Assembly (NCBI RefSeq): GCF_001458255.1
Contig: NZ_CYSB01000039.1
Location: 143,103-207,102 of the forward strand
DNA length: 64,000 nucleotides
Direction: 5' to 3'
Source: Thalassovita autumnalis
Lineage (GTDB): Bacteria; Pseudomonadota; Alphaproteobacteria; Rhodobacterales; Rhodobacteraceae
Shown: positions 43,720 to 52,536 of the stretch, piece after piece
Layout of the letters: the number at the start of each line of letters is the position of its first letter
Numbering within the stretch: position 1 is the first letter of the stretch
The notes under the pieces: model-generated
Told to the model about the DNA's origin: nothing
The model's database searches: none
What the model saw: the letters and a program-made list of their open reading frames with translations, nothing else
Made by a program: the position numbers and the translations under genes

Positions 43720-44546
43720 GGCTGGACGCGCATCAACACTTCTGGGCGCTGGCCCGTGGCGACTATGGCTGGCTGACGCCCGAACTGGCGCCGATCTACC
43801 GGGATTTCCTGCCCGATGACCTGTCGCCGATCCTCAGCAAATGGAACATCGACGGCACCCTGCTGGTTCAGGCCGCGCCGACGGTTGCCGAAACCCGCTT
43901 CATGCTGGACCTTGCCCATAAAACCCCCTTTATCAAAGGGGTTGTCGGCTGGATCGACTTTGAAGCAGCAGACGCCGTCGATCAGCTCAATCAACTGGCG
44001 CAGGATCCGTATCTGCTGGGCATTCGCCCGATGATCCAGGACATCCCGGATGTGGATTGGATGCTGAACCCTCAGTTCACCCCGGTGTTCGAGGCGCTCA
44101 TCCACCACGATCTGGTTTTTGACGCCCTCACCCTGCCGCAGCACCTGACCGCACTGCATCAGCTGGCGCAACGCCACCCGGAGATGCGGATTGTCATCGA
44201 TCACGGCGCCAAGCCGCTGATTGCCAAAGGGCAGATCACGGAGTGGGCTGCTGATATGACCGCGCTTGCCGCGCTGGAAAACATCCGCTGCAAACTCTCC
44301 GGTCTGGTGACCGAAGCTGGCACACCCTGGGCCCTCAAAGATCTGGAACCCTACGTGCAGCACCTGTTGCAGACCTTCGGCCCCCGCCGGCTGATCTGGG
44401 GCAGTGACTGGCCGGTCTGCACCCTTGCCGCCAGCTATGACACCTGGATGGACACCAGTGAGGCCTTGCTGACCGACCTGTCCGCCGAAGATCGCGCCGC
44501 CATCTTTGGCCTCAATGCCATGACGACCTACAACATCAGGACCTGA
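43716..44546 (+). CDS. Amidohydrolase-family sugar lactonase (L-fucono-1,5-lactonase type)
   Basis: This is a 276-residue amidohydrolase 2 family protein. The metal-site residues are in RLDAHQHFWALARGDYGWL at the very N-terminus (His-x-His), IDHGAKP in the middle and WGSDWPVC near the end. The family includes L-fuconolactonase, L-rhamnonolactonase and related enzymes, and it is the natural step after the aldo-keto reductase, opening the lactone to the sugar acid. ATGA overlap with fucU indicates translational coupling. Confidence 0.9.
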   Translation: MRLDAHQHFWALARGDYGWLTPELAPIYRDFLPDDLSPILSKWNIDGTLLVQAAPTVAETRFMLDLAHKTPFIKGVVGWIDFEAADAVDQLNQLAQDPYLLGIRPMIQDIPDVDWMLNPQFTPVFEALIHHDLVFDALTLPQHLTALHQLAQRHPEMRIVIDHGAKPLIAKGQITEWAADMTALAALENIRCKLSGLVTEAGTPWALKDLEPYVQHLLQTFGPRRLIWGSDWPVCTLAASYDTWMDTSEALLTDLSAEDRAAIFGLNAMTTYNIRT

Positions 44547-44550
44547 CCCC

Positions 44551-45663
44551 ATGCAATCACTGAACCTTGACCCCAACGGCCTTTGGCTGGGTCGAATTGA
44601 GCGCCCCGGTGTTGGCCCCTGCGTCGTGACCCTGCGCGAGGGTGTAGTCACCGATATCACCAGCAAAGCCGCCCCAACCGTGCGCGACATTCTGGAAATG
44701 GACGATGCGGTCAGTTATCTGCGCAATGCCCCGGGCAAAGCGGTGGCGCCGCATGATGGGCAATTTGCTTGGCTGGCGCCCTGCGATCTGCAGGCGGTAA
44801 AGGCCTGCGGCGTCACCTTCGCGGGCTCCATGGTGGAACGGGTGATCGAAGAACAGGCCGCAGGCGATCCTGCCAAGGCAGACGCTATTCGTGGCCGCAT
44901 CGGCGCCCGGATCGGTGACAGCCTGTCAAACATCACCCCCGGCTCAGTCGAGGCAGAGGCGGTCAAGCAGGCCCTGATCGAAGAAGGCCTGTGGTCGCAA
45001 TATCTTGAGGTTGGCATCGGCCCCGACGCCGAGGTGTTTTCCAAGGCGCAGGTCCTGTCCTCTGTCGGAGCAGGGGCCGAGGTTGGGCTGCACCCGATCT
45101 CCACCTGGAACAACCCCGAGCCTGAGGTGGTTCTGGCCGTCACCTCAAAGGGCATCATCAAAGGCGCCACCTTGGGCAATGACGTGAACCTGCGCGATGT
45201 TGAGGGGCGTTCAGCCCTGTTGCTCAGCAAGGCCAAAGACAACAATGCCTCCTGCGCGATCGGCCCGATGATCCGCCTGTTTGATGACAGTTTCACGCTG
45301 GACGATGTGCGCAGCGCCGAACTGACACTGACCGTCACCGGCGAAGATGGTTTCGTGCTGAACGGGCATTCTTCAATGGCGCAGATCAGCCGCGATCCTG
45401 CCGATCTGGTGCGCCAGACCATTGGTCGCCACCACCAGTATCCCGACGGGTTGATGCTGTTCCTCGGCACGCTTTTCGCGCCAACCCAGGACCGTGACAC
45501 CAAAGGTGGCGGCTTCACCCATAAGCTGGGGGATGTGGTGACCATCGCAAATCCAAAACTGGGCAGCCTGACCAATACGGTCCGCCTGTCCACCGAATGC
45601 CCTGAATGGACCTTTGGGGCCTCTCATCTGATGCGCAATCTGGCCGCCCGCGGCCTTCTGTGA
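44551..45663 (+). CDS. FAH-superfamily dehydratase, AraD1 / 2-keto-3-deoxy-arabinonate dehydratase type
   Basis: The 370-residue protein has a C-terminal fumarylacetoacetase-like fold. VTFAGSMVERVIEEQ, SVGAGAEVGLHPISTWNNPEPEVVLAV (acidic metal ligands), GNDVNLRDVEGRSALLLSKAKDN and GTLFAPTQDRDTKGGGFTHKLGD follow the pattern of AraD1-like proteins. That group includes the enzyme that dehydrates 2-keto-3-deoxy-D-arabinonate to 2-oxoglutarate semialdehyde. The aldehyde dehydrogenase encoded next would complete that branch to 2-oxoglutarate. It is 4 bases after the lactonase gene. The exact substrate is inferred from context. Confidence 0.82.
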   Translation: MQSLNLDPNGLWLGRIERPGVGPCVVTLREGVVTDITSKAAPTVRDILEMDDAVSYLRNAPGKAVAPHDGQFAWLAPCDLQAVKACGVTFAGSMVERVIEEQAAGDPAKADAIRGRIGARIGDSLSNITPGSVEAEAVKQALIEEGLWSQYLEVGIGPDAEVFSKAQVLSSVGAGAEVGLHPISTWNNPEPEVVLAVTSKGIIKGATLGNDVNLRDVEGRSALLLSKAKDNNASCAIGPMIRLFDDSFTLDDVRSAELTLTVTGEDGFVLNGHSSMAQISRDPADLVRQTIGRHHQYPDGLMLFLGTLFAPTQDRDTKGGGFTHKLGDVVTIANPKLGSLTNTVRLSTECPEWTFGASHLMRNLAARGLL

Positions 45664-45674
45664 GGAAACGCAGT

Positions 45675-47177
45675 ATGTTGACCGGAAAACACCTGATCGC
45701 TGGCGAATGGGTCAGCGGCGAGACCACGTTTTCGTCCGAAACCGCCCATGGCCCCAGCCATGCGTTCGCCGCCGGCACCCCGCAGCATGTGGATGCCGCG
45801 GTTGAAGCCGCCGAAGACGCCTTCATCAGCTTCGGCTGGTCCAGCCGTCAGGATCGCGCAACCCTCCTGCGCCGCATCGCGGATGAGATTGACGCCCGTG
45901 GCGACCAGATCACCGAGGTGGGCACACAGGAAACCGGCCTGCCCGCTGCCCGTCTGGAGGGCGAGCGGGGCCGCACCACCGGTCAGCTGCGCCTCTTCGC
46001 CGATCATATCGAACAGGGTGATTACCTTGACCGCCGTCATGATGACGCCCTGCCCGATCGCGCGCCCCTGCCTCGCCCGGAGTTGCGTATGATCCAGCGC
46101 CCACTGGGCCCGGTTGCGGTCTTTGGCGCCTCAAACTTCCCGCTGGCCTTTTCCACCGCGGGCGGTGACACCGCCGCCGCGCTGGCCGCAGGCTGTCCCG
46201 TTGTTGTCAAAGGCCACTCCGCCCATCCCGGCACGGGTGAGATTGTGGCCCAAGCCATTGATGCGGCGATCAAGGCGCTGGGTCTGCATCCCGGCATCTT
46301 CTCTCTGGTTCAGGGGGGCAAACGTGATGTTGGCACCCGGCTGGTGCAGCACCCGCTGATCCGTGCTGTGGGCTTCACCGGCTCCCTTGGCGGGGGCCGC
46401 GCGCTGTTTGACCTCTGCGCCCAACGGGATGAACCGATCCCCTTCTTCGGTGAGCTGGGCTCGGTCAATCCGATGTTCCTGCTGCCTGCTGCCATGGCCA
46501 ACCGGGCCGAAGCGCTTGGTGCAGGCTGGGCGGCATCGCTTTCGATGGGGGCGGGGCAGTTCTGCACCAACCCCGGCATCGCGGTGGTTCTGGACAATGA
46601 GCATGCTGCCACATTCCAGCAGGCAGCGCTGACCGCACTTGGCGAAGTGGACACGCAAACCATGCTGACCGCAGGGATTGCCGATGCCTACCGCGTGGGC
46701 ACCGCACGCATTGAAAACAGCGGCACGGTCGAAAAACTGATGGGCCAGCCCTGCGCCGGGCGCAATGCGGCGCCCTACCTCTATGCGGTGTCTGCCGAGG
46801 ATTGGCTGAACACCCCCCACCTGCAGGAAGAGGTGTTTGGTCCCCTTGGCATCATCGTACGCGCCAAGGACATCGCCCAGATGCAAGACATCGCCCGCCA
46901 GATTGAGGGCCAGTTGACCTGCACCCTGCATTTTGACGCGGATGACAAAGCCAGCGCAGCGCAGCTGCTGCCGCTATTGGAACGCAAGGCAGGACGCATC
47001 CTGGCCAATGGCTTCCCCACCGGCGTGGAGGTCTGCGACTCTATGGTGCATGGCGGTCCCTACCCCGCATCGACCAATTTTGGCGCAACCTCGGTCGGCA
47101 CCCTGTCGATCCGCCGGTTCCTGCGCCCTGTGTGTTACCAGAATATTGCAGCAGATCTGCTGCCAGAGGAGGTGTGA
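45675..47177 (+). CDS. Aldehyde dehydrogenase, 2-oxoglutarate semialdehyde type
   Basis: This is a 500-residue NAD(P)-dependent dehydrogenase. GKHLIAGEWVSGE opens the domain, FGASNFPLAFSTAGGDTAAALAAGCPVVVKGHSAHP is the cofactor-binding region, ELGSVNPMF holds the general base Glu, and MGAGQFCTNPGIAVV the nucleophilic cysteine. The sequence style matches alpha-ketoglutaric semialdehyde (2,5-dioxovalerate) dehydrogenases. With the AraD1-type dehydratase just upstream it would give 2-oxoglutarate from a pentonate. The ATG at 45675 follows GAGGAAAC; a longer in-frame extension overlaps the previous gene. Confidence 0.9.
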   Translation: MLTGKHLIAGEWVSGETTFSSETAHGPSHAFAAGTPQHVDAAVEAAEDAFISFGWSSRQDRATLLRRIADEIDARGDQITEVGTQETGLPAARLEGERGRTTGQLRLFADHIEQGDYLDRRHDDALPDRAPLPRPELRMIQRPLGPVAVFGASNFPLAFSTAGGDTAAALAAGCPVVVKGHSAHPGTGEIVAQAIDAAIKALGLHPGIFSLVQGGKRDVGTRLVQHPLIRAVGFTGSLGGGRALFDLCAQRDEPIPFFGELGSVNPMFLLPAAMANRAEALGAGWAASLSMGAGQFCTNPGIAVVLDNEHAATFQQAALTALGEVDTQTMLTAGIADAYRVGTARIENSGTVEKLMGQPCAGRNAAPYLYAVSAEDWLNTPHLQEEVFGPLGIIVRAKDIAQMQDIARQIEGQLTCTLHFDADDKASAAQLLPLLERKAGRILANGFPTGVEVCDSMVHGGPYPASTNFGATSVGTLSIRRFLRPVCYQNIAADLLPEEV

Positions 47178-47178
47178 T

Positions 47179-47919
47179 ATGGGATCACGTTTGAAAGGCA
47201 AAACCGCGCTGATCACAGCGGCAGGCCAGGGCATTGGCCGCGCAACGGTGGAGTTATTTGTGGCCGAAGGTGCACAGGTGATTGCCAGCGACATTAATGA
47301 GGGATCGCTGGCCGAACTGGCTGCAATCGACGGTGTGACCGCGCTGAAGCTGGATGTGACCGACGCCGACGCAGTTGCCAAGGCCGCAGCTGATCTACCG
47401 CCGCTGGATGTGTTGTTCAACTGCGCCGGATATGTTGCAGGCGGCACCATTTTGGAATGTGACGAAAAGGACTGGGACTTCAGCTTCGACCTCAACGTCA
47501 AGGCCATGTACCGGCTAATCCAGCTGACCCTGCCCGCGATGCTAGAGAATGGCGGCGGCTCGATCATCAACATGTCTTCGGTGGCCTCCTCGCTCAAAGG
47601 GGTGCCAAACCGGTTTGCCTATTGCGCCTCCAAGGGGGCGGTCATCGGGCTGACCAAATCGGTCGCGGCGGATTACGTGACCCGCGGCATCCGCTGCAAC
47701 GCGATCTGCCCCGGCACCGTTGACAGCCCGTCGATGCATGACCGGCTACGGGCCACCGGCAACTACGAACAGGCGCTGAAGGATTTCATCGCCCGCCAAC
47801 CCATGGGCCGCATCGGCACCGCCGGGGAAATCGCCGCGCTGGCGCTTTACCTCGCCTCCGATGATAGTGCCTTCACCACAGGACAGACCCACGCCATCGA
47901 CGGCGGCTGGTCGGTATAA
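47179..47919 (+). CDS. Short-chain dehydrogenase, 2-keto-3-deoxy-L-fuconate dehydrogenase type
   Basis: This 246-residue SDR has the cofactor motif TAAGQGIGRATVELF, NCAGYVAGG, the catalytic Ser in NMSSVASS, and Tyr/Lys in YCASKGAVIGLTKS. ASDINEGSLAEL after strand 2 has an acidic residue consistent with NAD. Such enzymes oxidise 2-keto-3-deoxy-L-fuconate or -rhamnonate to the 2,4-diketo acid. With the hydrolase that follows it makes the second lower branch, to pyruvate and L-lactate. The ATG at 47179 follows AGAGGAGG and sits one base past the aldehyde dehydrogenase stop. Confidence 0.9.
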   Translation: MGSRLKGKTALITAAGQGIGRATVELFVAEGAQVIASDINEGSLAELAAIDGVTALKLDVTDADAVAKAAADLPPLDVLFNCAGYVAGGTILECDEKDWDFSFDLNVKAMYRLIQLTLPAMLENGGGSIINMSSVASSLKGVPNRFAYCASKGAVIGLTKSVAADYVTRGIRCNAICPGTVDSPSMHDRLRATGNYEQALKDFIARQPMGRIGTAGEIAALALYLASDDSAFTTGQTHAIDGGWSV

Positions 47920-47938
47920 GATTTAGGGAGAAAAAGAG

Positions 47939-48781
47939 ATGAAACTGCTGCGATATGGCGCCCCCGGCGCAGAAAAACCCGGCCTGCTGGATCAGGACGG
48001 CGCACTGCGCGATCTGTCCGGCGTGATCAGTGATGTTGCAGGTGAGGCGCTGAGTGATGAAAGCCTTGCCAAACTGCGGGATCTGGACCCCGCCACCCTG
48101 CCGCTGGTTGACGGCGATCCGCGCCTTGGCCCCTGTGTGGGTCAGGTGGGCAAGTTCATTTGCATCGGCCTCAACTACGCCGACCACGCCGCAGAAAGCG
48201 GCATGGCACTGCCTGAGGAACCGGTGATCTTCTTCAAAGCCACCTTGGCGATCTGCGGCCCCAATGATGACGTTGAAATCCCCCGCACCTCAGTCAAATC
48301 CGACTGGGAGGTGGAACTGGGTGTGGTGATCGGCAAACACACCAAATACGTCAGCAAAGAGGACGCGCTGGACCATGTCGCGGGCTACTGCGTGGTCAAT
48401 GACCTATCTGAACGGGACTTCCAGCTGCATCGCTCCGGCCAGTGGGTGAAAGGCAAAAGCTGTGACACCTTCGGCCCTATCGGCCCCTGGCTGGTGACCC
48501 GGGATGAGGTGGCTGATCCGCAGGATCTGGCGATGTATCTGGAGGTCAACGGCCACCGCTATCAGGATGGCTCGACCCAGACGATGCACTTTGACGTGGC
48601 GACCGTGATCTCGCATCTCAGCCAGTTCATGTCACTGCAGCCGGGCGATGTGATCTCCACCGGCACCCCGCCGGGCGTGGGTATGGGCCAGACACCCGAA
48701 ACCTACCTGAAACCCGGTGACAAAATGGAACTGGGCATCGCAGGCCTGGGCGTGCAGAAACAGAACGTCGTCGCCGGCTGA
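47939..48781 (+). CDS. FAH-family hydrolase, 2,4-diketo-3-deoxy-L-fuconate hydrolase type
   Basis: The 280-residue protein has the full fumarylacetoacetate hydrolase fold: KFICIGLNYADHAAESG (catalytic His), SDWEVELGVVIGK (metal ligands), VNDLSERDFQ, KGKSCDTFGPIGPWLVT and GDVISTGTPPGVGMGQ. Its size is that of the hydrolases which split 2,4-diketo-3-deoxy sugar acids, giving pyruvate and L-lactate from the fuconate or rhamnonate series. It closes the rightward operon and follows the SDR gene by 19 bases behind AGGGAGAAAAAG. Confidence 0.9.
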   Translation: MKLLRYGAPGAEKPGLLDQDGALRDLSGVISDVAGEALSDESLAKLRDLDPATLPLVDGDPRLGPCVGQVGKFICIGLNYADHAAESGMALPEEPVIFFKATLAICGPNDDVEIPRTSVKSDWEVELGVVIGKHTKYVSKEDALDHVAGYCVVNDLSERDFQLHRSGQWVKGKSCDTFGPIGPWLVTRDEVADPQDLAMYLEVNGHRYQDGSTQTMHFDVATVISHLSQFMSLQPGDVISTGTPPGVGMGQTPETYLKPGDKMELGIAGLGVQKQNVVAG

Positions 48782-48803
48782 CACCCAGCCACACGCGCAA
48801 TCC

Positions 48804-48833
48804 AAGGGCGTCAGAGCAATCTGGCGCCCTTTT
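48804..48833 (+). terminator. Rho-independent terminator of the sugar operon
   Basis: AAGGGCGTCAG (48804-48814) pairs with CTGGCGCCCTT (48821-48831) with one G-U pair and a 6-base loop, followed by TTTG. It is about 20 bases after the last gene of the operon. Confidence 0.88.
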
Positions 48834-48935
48834 GTGAATTACGGATGTCAAAGAAGCGGCCAAATCGCCCTTCAATAGGCCCCCAACTGACCATCGCTCA
48901 CACCAGCTGACCGGGGGCCGCTACCATGTCTAGGC

Positions 48936-49703
48936 CTAGGGGCACATGATCTGGCAGCCAGACCTTGCGCATTCACTCTTGATCGCAGCACCCAGCTCCG
49001 CCTCTGTCACGACAATGTCGTAGTCCCAAATCCTGTGCATCACACAGGGGAGTTCGCGCCCAAATTTTGCACTGTCGACAACGAGCACCTTTTTCTTGGC
49101 GCAAGCGGCAATGGCGCTGCGGGCTGCAACCTCATCAGAATTATAATCCAAGACCGCGCCACTTTCAGACAGCCCCCCGCAGCTGAAGATGGCGTAATCC
49201 ATTCTAAAACGTGTGAAAAAATTCCGGCTAAGCGGACCGACCACATCAAGGTCGCGCAGGCGCACTGTACCACCCGCCATTTCGACAACGACACCAGGCG
49301 CGTGCTGCAATGCCAAGACTGCATGAATGTTATTTGTCGCAACAAACAAGTTTTGCAGCGCTGACAGTTCCCGTGCGCAATGCTCAACCGTCGTTCCGGT
49401 CCCCAGGGCAAGCCGCGCATTGTGACCAACCAAGGTTTTCACCACCCGCGCAATCCGTTGCTTTTCTATGCTCGACGCATCAAGCCGGGGCGCATAGGCG
49501 ATGTTTTCCATCTGCCTGAGCCGCACTGCCCCGTTCTTGCGCTGTACCAGTGCAGCTTCGTCCAGATCGCGCAGATCTGTCCGAATGGTCTGAACTGACA
49601 CCCCCAGCTCTTGGGAAAGGTCCTGCGCTGACAGTTCCTCCACTTCCGAAAGCAGGGCAATGATCTTATCTCGTCTTTGGCTCAGAGCATCACGCGACAT
49701 CAT
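48936..49703 (-). CDS. DeoR-family transcriptional regulator
   Basis: This 255-residue regulator has an N-terminal helix-turn-helix (ALLSEVEELSAQDLSQELGV, VQTIRTDLRDLDEAALVQR) and a C-terminal DeoRC sensor domain with ALGTGTTVEHCARELSAL, EMAGGTVRLRDLDVVGPL and KKVLVVDSAKFGR. DeoR proteins generally sense phosphorylated sugars or polyols. It is divergent from the ABC/hydrolase operon, and an inverted repeat lies directly before its start codon. The initiator is ATG 49703 or the adjacent ATG 49700. Confidence 0.93.
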   Translation of the reverse strand: MMSRDALSQRRDKIIALLSEVEELSAQDLSQELGVSVQTIRTDLRDLDEAALVQRKNGAVRLRQMENIAYAPRLDASSIEKQRIARVVKTLVGHNARLALGTGTTVEHCARELSALQNLFVATNNIHAVLALQHAPGVVVEMAGGTVRLRDLDVVGPLSRNFFTRFRMDYAIFSCGGLSESGAVLDYNSDEVAARSAIAACAKKKVLVVDSAKFGRELPCVMHRIWDYDIVVTEAELGAAIKSECARSGCQIMCP

Positions 49704-49704
49704 T

Positions 49705-49718
49705 TTCTTTCGAAAGAA
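49705..49718. promoter_or_regulatory. Candidate DeoR operator 1
   Basis: TTCTTTCGAAAGAA is a perfect 14-base palindrome that ends one base before the start codon of the DeoR gene, so binding would block its own translation initiation region or transcript. It shares CTTTC/GAAAG half-sites with the second site at 49829. DeoR/GlpR operators are often TTTCG-type repeats, so self-regulation is likely (inference). Confidence 0.65.
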
Positions 49719-49828
49719 TTAGGGGTCATATACTCCCATTTTCATATATTTTGCGCGATATGGGAAGGAAAATCGCGTCCTGTCACATTATTTTTGCACG
49801 AATCTCCAATAAAGGCGCCGTCGAATGA

Positions 49829-49842
49829 CTTTCGTTCGAAAG
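49829..49842. promoter_or_regulatory. Candidate DeoR operator 2
   Basis: CTTTCG-TT-CGAAAG is an inverted repeat of the same half-site as operator 1, 22 bases before the ATG of the substrate-binding protein. The pair brackets the 161-base divergent promoter region. Confidence 0.65.
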
Positions 49843-49864
49843 ATCAGCTTTCCGGAGAACCGTG

Positions 49865-50833
49865 ATGAAATCCCTTCTTTCTGCCGCAGCACTTGCCTGC
49901 ATCGCCTCTGCAAGTTTTGCAGACACCCTGACCCTTTATACATCGCAACCAAACGCAGATGCGCAAAAGACCGTGGATGCCTTCATGGCCGCCAATCCCG
50001 GCACCGAGGTTGAATGGGTGCGCGATGGCACCACCAAACTGATGGCGCGCCTGCGTGCTGAAATCGAAGCTGGCAACCCACAGCCTGATGTTTTGCTGAT
50101 TGCTGACACGGTCACTCTTGAAGGCATGGCGCAGGAAGGTCTGCTGACAGCCTACCAATCCCCGGAAGCCTCCGCTTATGATCCCGCGCTGTTCAGTGCC
50201 GATGGGTACTACCACTCGACCAAGCTGATCACGACCGGGATCGTTTACAACACCGGCGCGGCCAAGACGCCCGGTTCCTGGAAGGATCTGAAAGACGCCT
50301 CCCTGAAAGGGCAGATCGCAATGCCTTCCCCACTGTATTCCGGTGCGGCGTTGATCCATCTGGCCACACTGACCAGCGATGAAACACTGGGGTGGAATTT
50401 CTACGAAGATCTGGCCACAAACGAAGCCCGTGCCAAAGGCGGCAACGGCGGCACCTTCAAAGCAGTTGCTGCGGGTGAAAAGCCCTACGGCATGGTTGTT
50501 GATTTCCTTGCGATCCGGAACAAGGCCGACGGCTCCCCGGTGGAGTTCGTCTTCCCAGAAGAGGGCGTCTCTTATGTGACGGAGCCTGTTGCAATTCTTT
50601 CGTCGGCCAAGAACGTGGACGGCGCACAGAAATTTGTCGACTTCGTGCTGAGCCAGGAAGGTCAGGATCTGGTGCTTGACATGGGCTACATCCCTGCGCG
50701 CAACGACATGGGGGTTCCAGCAGGTTTCCCGGCACGCGAAAACATCAAACTGATGGCCTTTGACCCGGCGGTTGCTCTGAAAAATGCAGAAGCGAACAAA
50801 GCCAAGTTTGCCGACATCTTTGGCGCCAACTGA
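49865..50833 (+). CDS. ABC substrate-binding protein, FbpA/AfuA fold
   Basis: The 322-residue periplasmic protein begins with a signal peptide (SLLSAAALACIASASFA) and then TLTLYTSQPNADAQKTVDAF, the usual opening of the iron(III)/phosphonate/sugar-phosphate binding group. The paired tyrosines near the C-terminal third that bind iron in FbpA are not apparent (SYVTEPVAI only), so iron is unlikely. Relatives of this fold such as AfuA bind hexose phosphates and PhnS-like proteins bind 2-aminoethylphosphonate. Three hydrolases later in the operon favour a phosphorylated ligand. ATG 49865 is chosen over GTG 49862. Confidence 0.87.
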   Translation: MKSLLSAAALACIASASFADTLTLYTSQPNADAQKTVDAFMAANPGTEVEWVRDGTTKLMARLRAEIEAGNPQPDVLLIADTVTLEGMAQEGLLTAYQSPEASAYDPALFSADGYYHSTKLITTGIVYNTGAAKTPGSWKDLKDASLKGQIAMPSPLYSGAALIHLATLTSDETLGWNFYEDLATNEARAKGGNGGTFKAVAAGEKPYGMVVDFLAIRNKADGSPVEFVFPEEGVSYVTEPVAILSSAKNVDGAQKFVDFVLSQEGQDLVLDMGYIPARNDMGVPAGFPARENIKLMAFDPAVALKNAEANKAKFADIFGAN

Positions 50834-52536
50834 TGCTTGCACACAATACCAAAGGAGGCAGCCGATCAGAGGGTCGGCTGCTTTCGCTTATCCTGCTGAT
50901 TGCCATCACCTTGACCCTTGCGCCGGTTCTGCGCCTGTTCGTCGAGGGTGTGACAGAGGATGACCAGTTCAGCCTTGGTTTGATGAGGAATGTCCTGACA
51001 GAAGATGCGACCCGTCGCGCGCTGGTGCATTCACTGATCACAGCGGGGTTCGGCACGCTTGTCTCTGTTTTCATTGGCGCCACATTTGCCTTTCTGGTTG
51101 CCCTGACAGACCTGCGCGCCAAGGCGGCGCTGGTGTTTTGCCTGATGATCCCCATGATGATCCCGCCGCAGATTACGGCGCTGTCCTGGACGCAGATCAT
51201 GGGTCCATCTTCGGTCTTGCTGAAAACGCTTGGCATGGCCCCGCCGCTGGGGGCGCCGCAGCCGCTCTACTCACCAGGGGGCATCATTTTGCTGCTGGGT
51301 GTGCAGCATACGTCAATCATTTTTCTAACACTTCGGGCCGGGCTGCGCGCAATCCCGCAGGAAACCGTCGAAGCGGCACGGATCAGTGGCGCCAAGGGGC
51401 TGCGCGTCTGGTGGCAGATCATTGTGCCCCTGTGCCTGCCCAGCCTTGCCGCAGGCATTGCGATCACCTTTGTCACAGCCCTTGGAAACTTTGGCATTCC
51501 CGCGATGTTGGGGATACCAGCAGGATACGCAACCTTGCCGACCCTGATTTACCAGAAACTTGCCGGTCTGGGCACCAGCGTGCTGGCCGAGGTTGCGGTG
51601 CTGGCGATGCTGATTGGGTGCGTGGCGATCTGCGGCATCCTTGCACAGCGTTTTTTCCAATCCCGTCATCGCGTTCATCTGGTCGGTTCAACCTCTCGCC
51701 CACTGGCCATTCCGCTTGGGCGGGCACGTCTGCCAATTGAGGTGGCGCTGTGGTCGATTGTTGCAATGATCCTGATCCTGCCGATGCTGGGGCTTCTGGC
51801 CACTTCGCTTGTGCCTGCCTATGGGGTGGGTCTGCGCCTTGACACGATCACCTTATCGTCCTGGCACGAAGCACTGTTTCGCCAGCCCGCGACAAGCCGC
51901 GCCTTCATAAACTCTTTCAGCCTATCAATGGGCGCGGCGCTTGTGCTGGTCGCCATCTGCCTGCCTCTGGCCTGGTTGATGGAACGCAACCCAACCCGCC
52001 TTGGGCAGGTTTTTGATAGCCTTGTCGATCTCCCCTATGCTTTGCCCGGCGTGGTCCTTGCGATTGCGATGATCCTGCTGCTCATCAACCTGCCCTTTAC
52101 CGATGCCACGCTGTACGGAACGATCTGGATTATCTTTCTGGCCTATCTGGCACGGTTCATGGCGATCATGTTCCGCCCCGTCCAAGCCAGCATTCGCCAG
52201 CTTGATCCGGCCATGAACGAGGCCGCGCAATCCGTTGGGGCCAGCCTGTTTCAACGCCTGCGTTCTATTATCCTGCCCCTGACGGCCCCGTCAGCCGCAG
52301 CCGGGGCCATTCTGGTTTTCCTAACCGCCTTTAACGAGCTGACGGTATCGGCCCTGCTTTGGTCCTCGGGGACCGAAACGCTGGGCGTGTTGATTTTCAA
52401 TCTTGATGACAGTGGCGAAACGGTCATGGCCTCAGCCCTAGCGATGACAATCGTGATGGTGGTCATGGCGCTGATGGGCGTGATCCAGCTGTCCGCGCGC
52501 CACCTTCCCAAAGGAGTTGTCCCTTGGCAGACATAA
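50833..52536 (+). CDS. ABC transporter permease, FbpB-type double permease
   Basis: This is a 567-residue inner-membrane protein with about 12 helices and two fused permease domains. Each carries an EAA-type loop: ETVEAARISGAKGLRVWWQIIVPLCLP in the first half and MNEAAQSVGASLFQRLRSIILPL in the second. The layout is that of iron(III), phosphonate and AfuB-type importers. The ATG overlaps the binding-protein stop (TGATG), and the ATPase gene overlaps its end by 13 bases. Confidence 0.93.
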   Translation: MLAHNTKGGSRSEGRLLSLILLIAITLTLAPVLRLFVEGVTEDDQFSLGLMRNVLTEDATRRALVHSLITAGFGTLVSVFIGATFAFLVALTDLRAKAALVFCLMIPMMIPPQITALSWTQIMGPSSVLLKTLGMAPPLGAPQPLYSPGGIILLLGVQHTSIIFLTLRAGLRAIPQETVEAARISGAKGLRVWWQIIVPLCLPSLAAGIAITFVTALGNFGIPAMLGIPAGYATLPTLIYQKLAGLGTSVLAEVAVLAMLIGCVAICGILAQRFFQSRHRVHLVGSTSRPLAIPLGRARLPIEVALWSIVAMILILPMLGLLATSLVPAYGVGLRLDTITLSSWHEALFRQPATSRAFINSFSLSMGAALVLVAICLPLAWLMERNPTRLGQVFDSLVDLPYALPGVVLAIAMILLLINLPFTDATLYGTIWIIFLAYLARFMAIMFRPVQASIRQLDPAMNEAAQSVGASLFQRLRSIILPLTAPSAAAGAILVFLTAFNELTVSALLWSSGTETLGVLIFNLDDSGETVMASALAMTIVMVVMALMGVIQLSARHLPKGVVPWQT

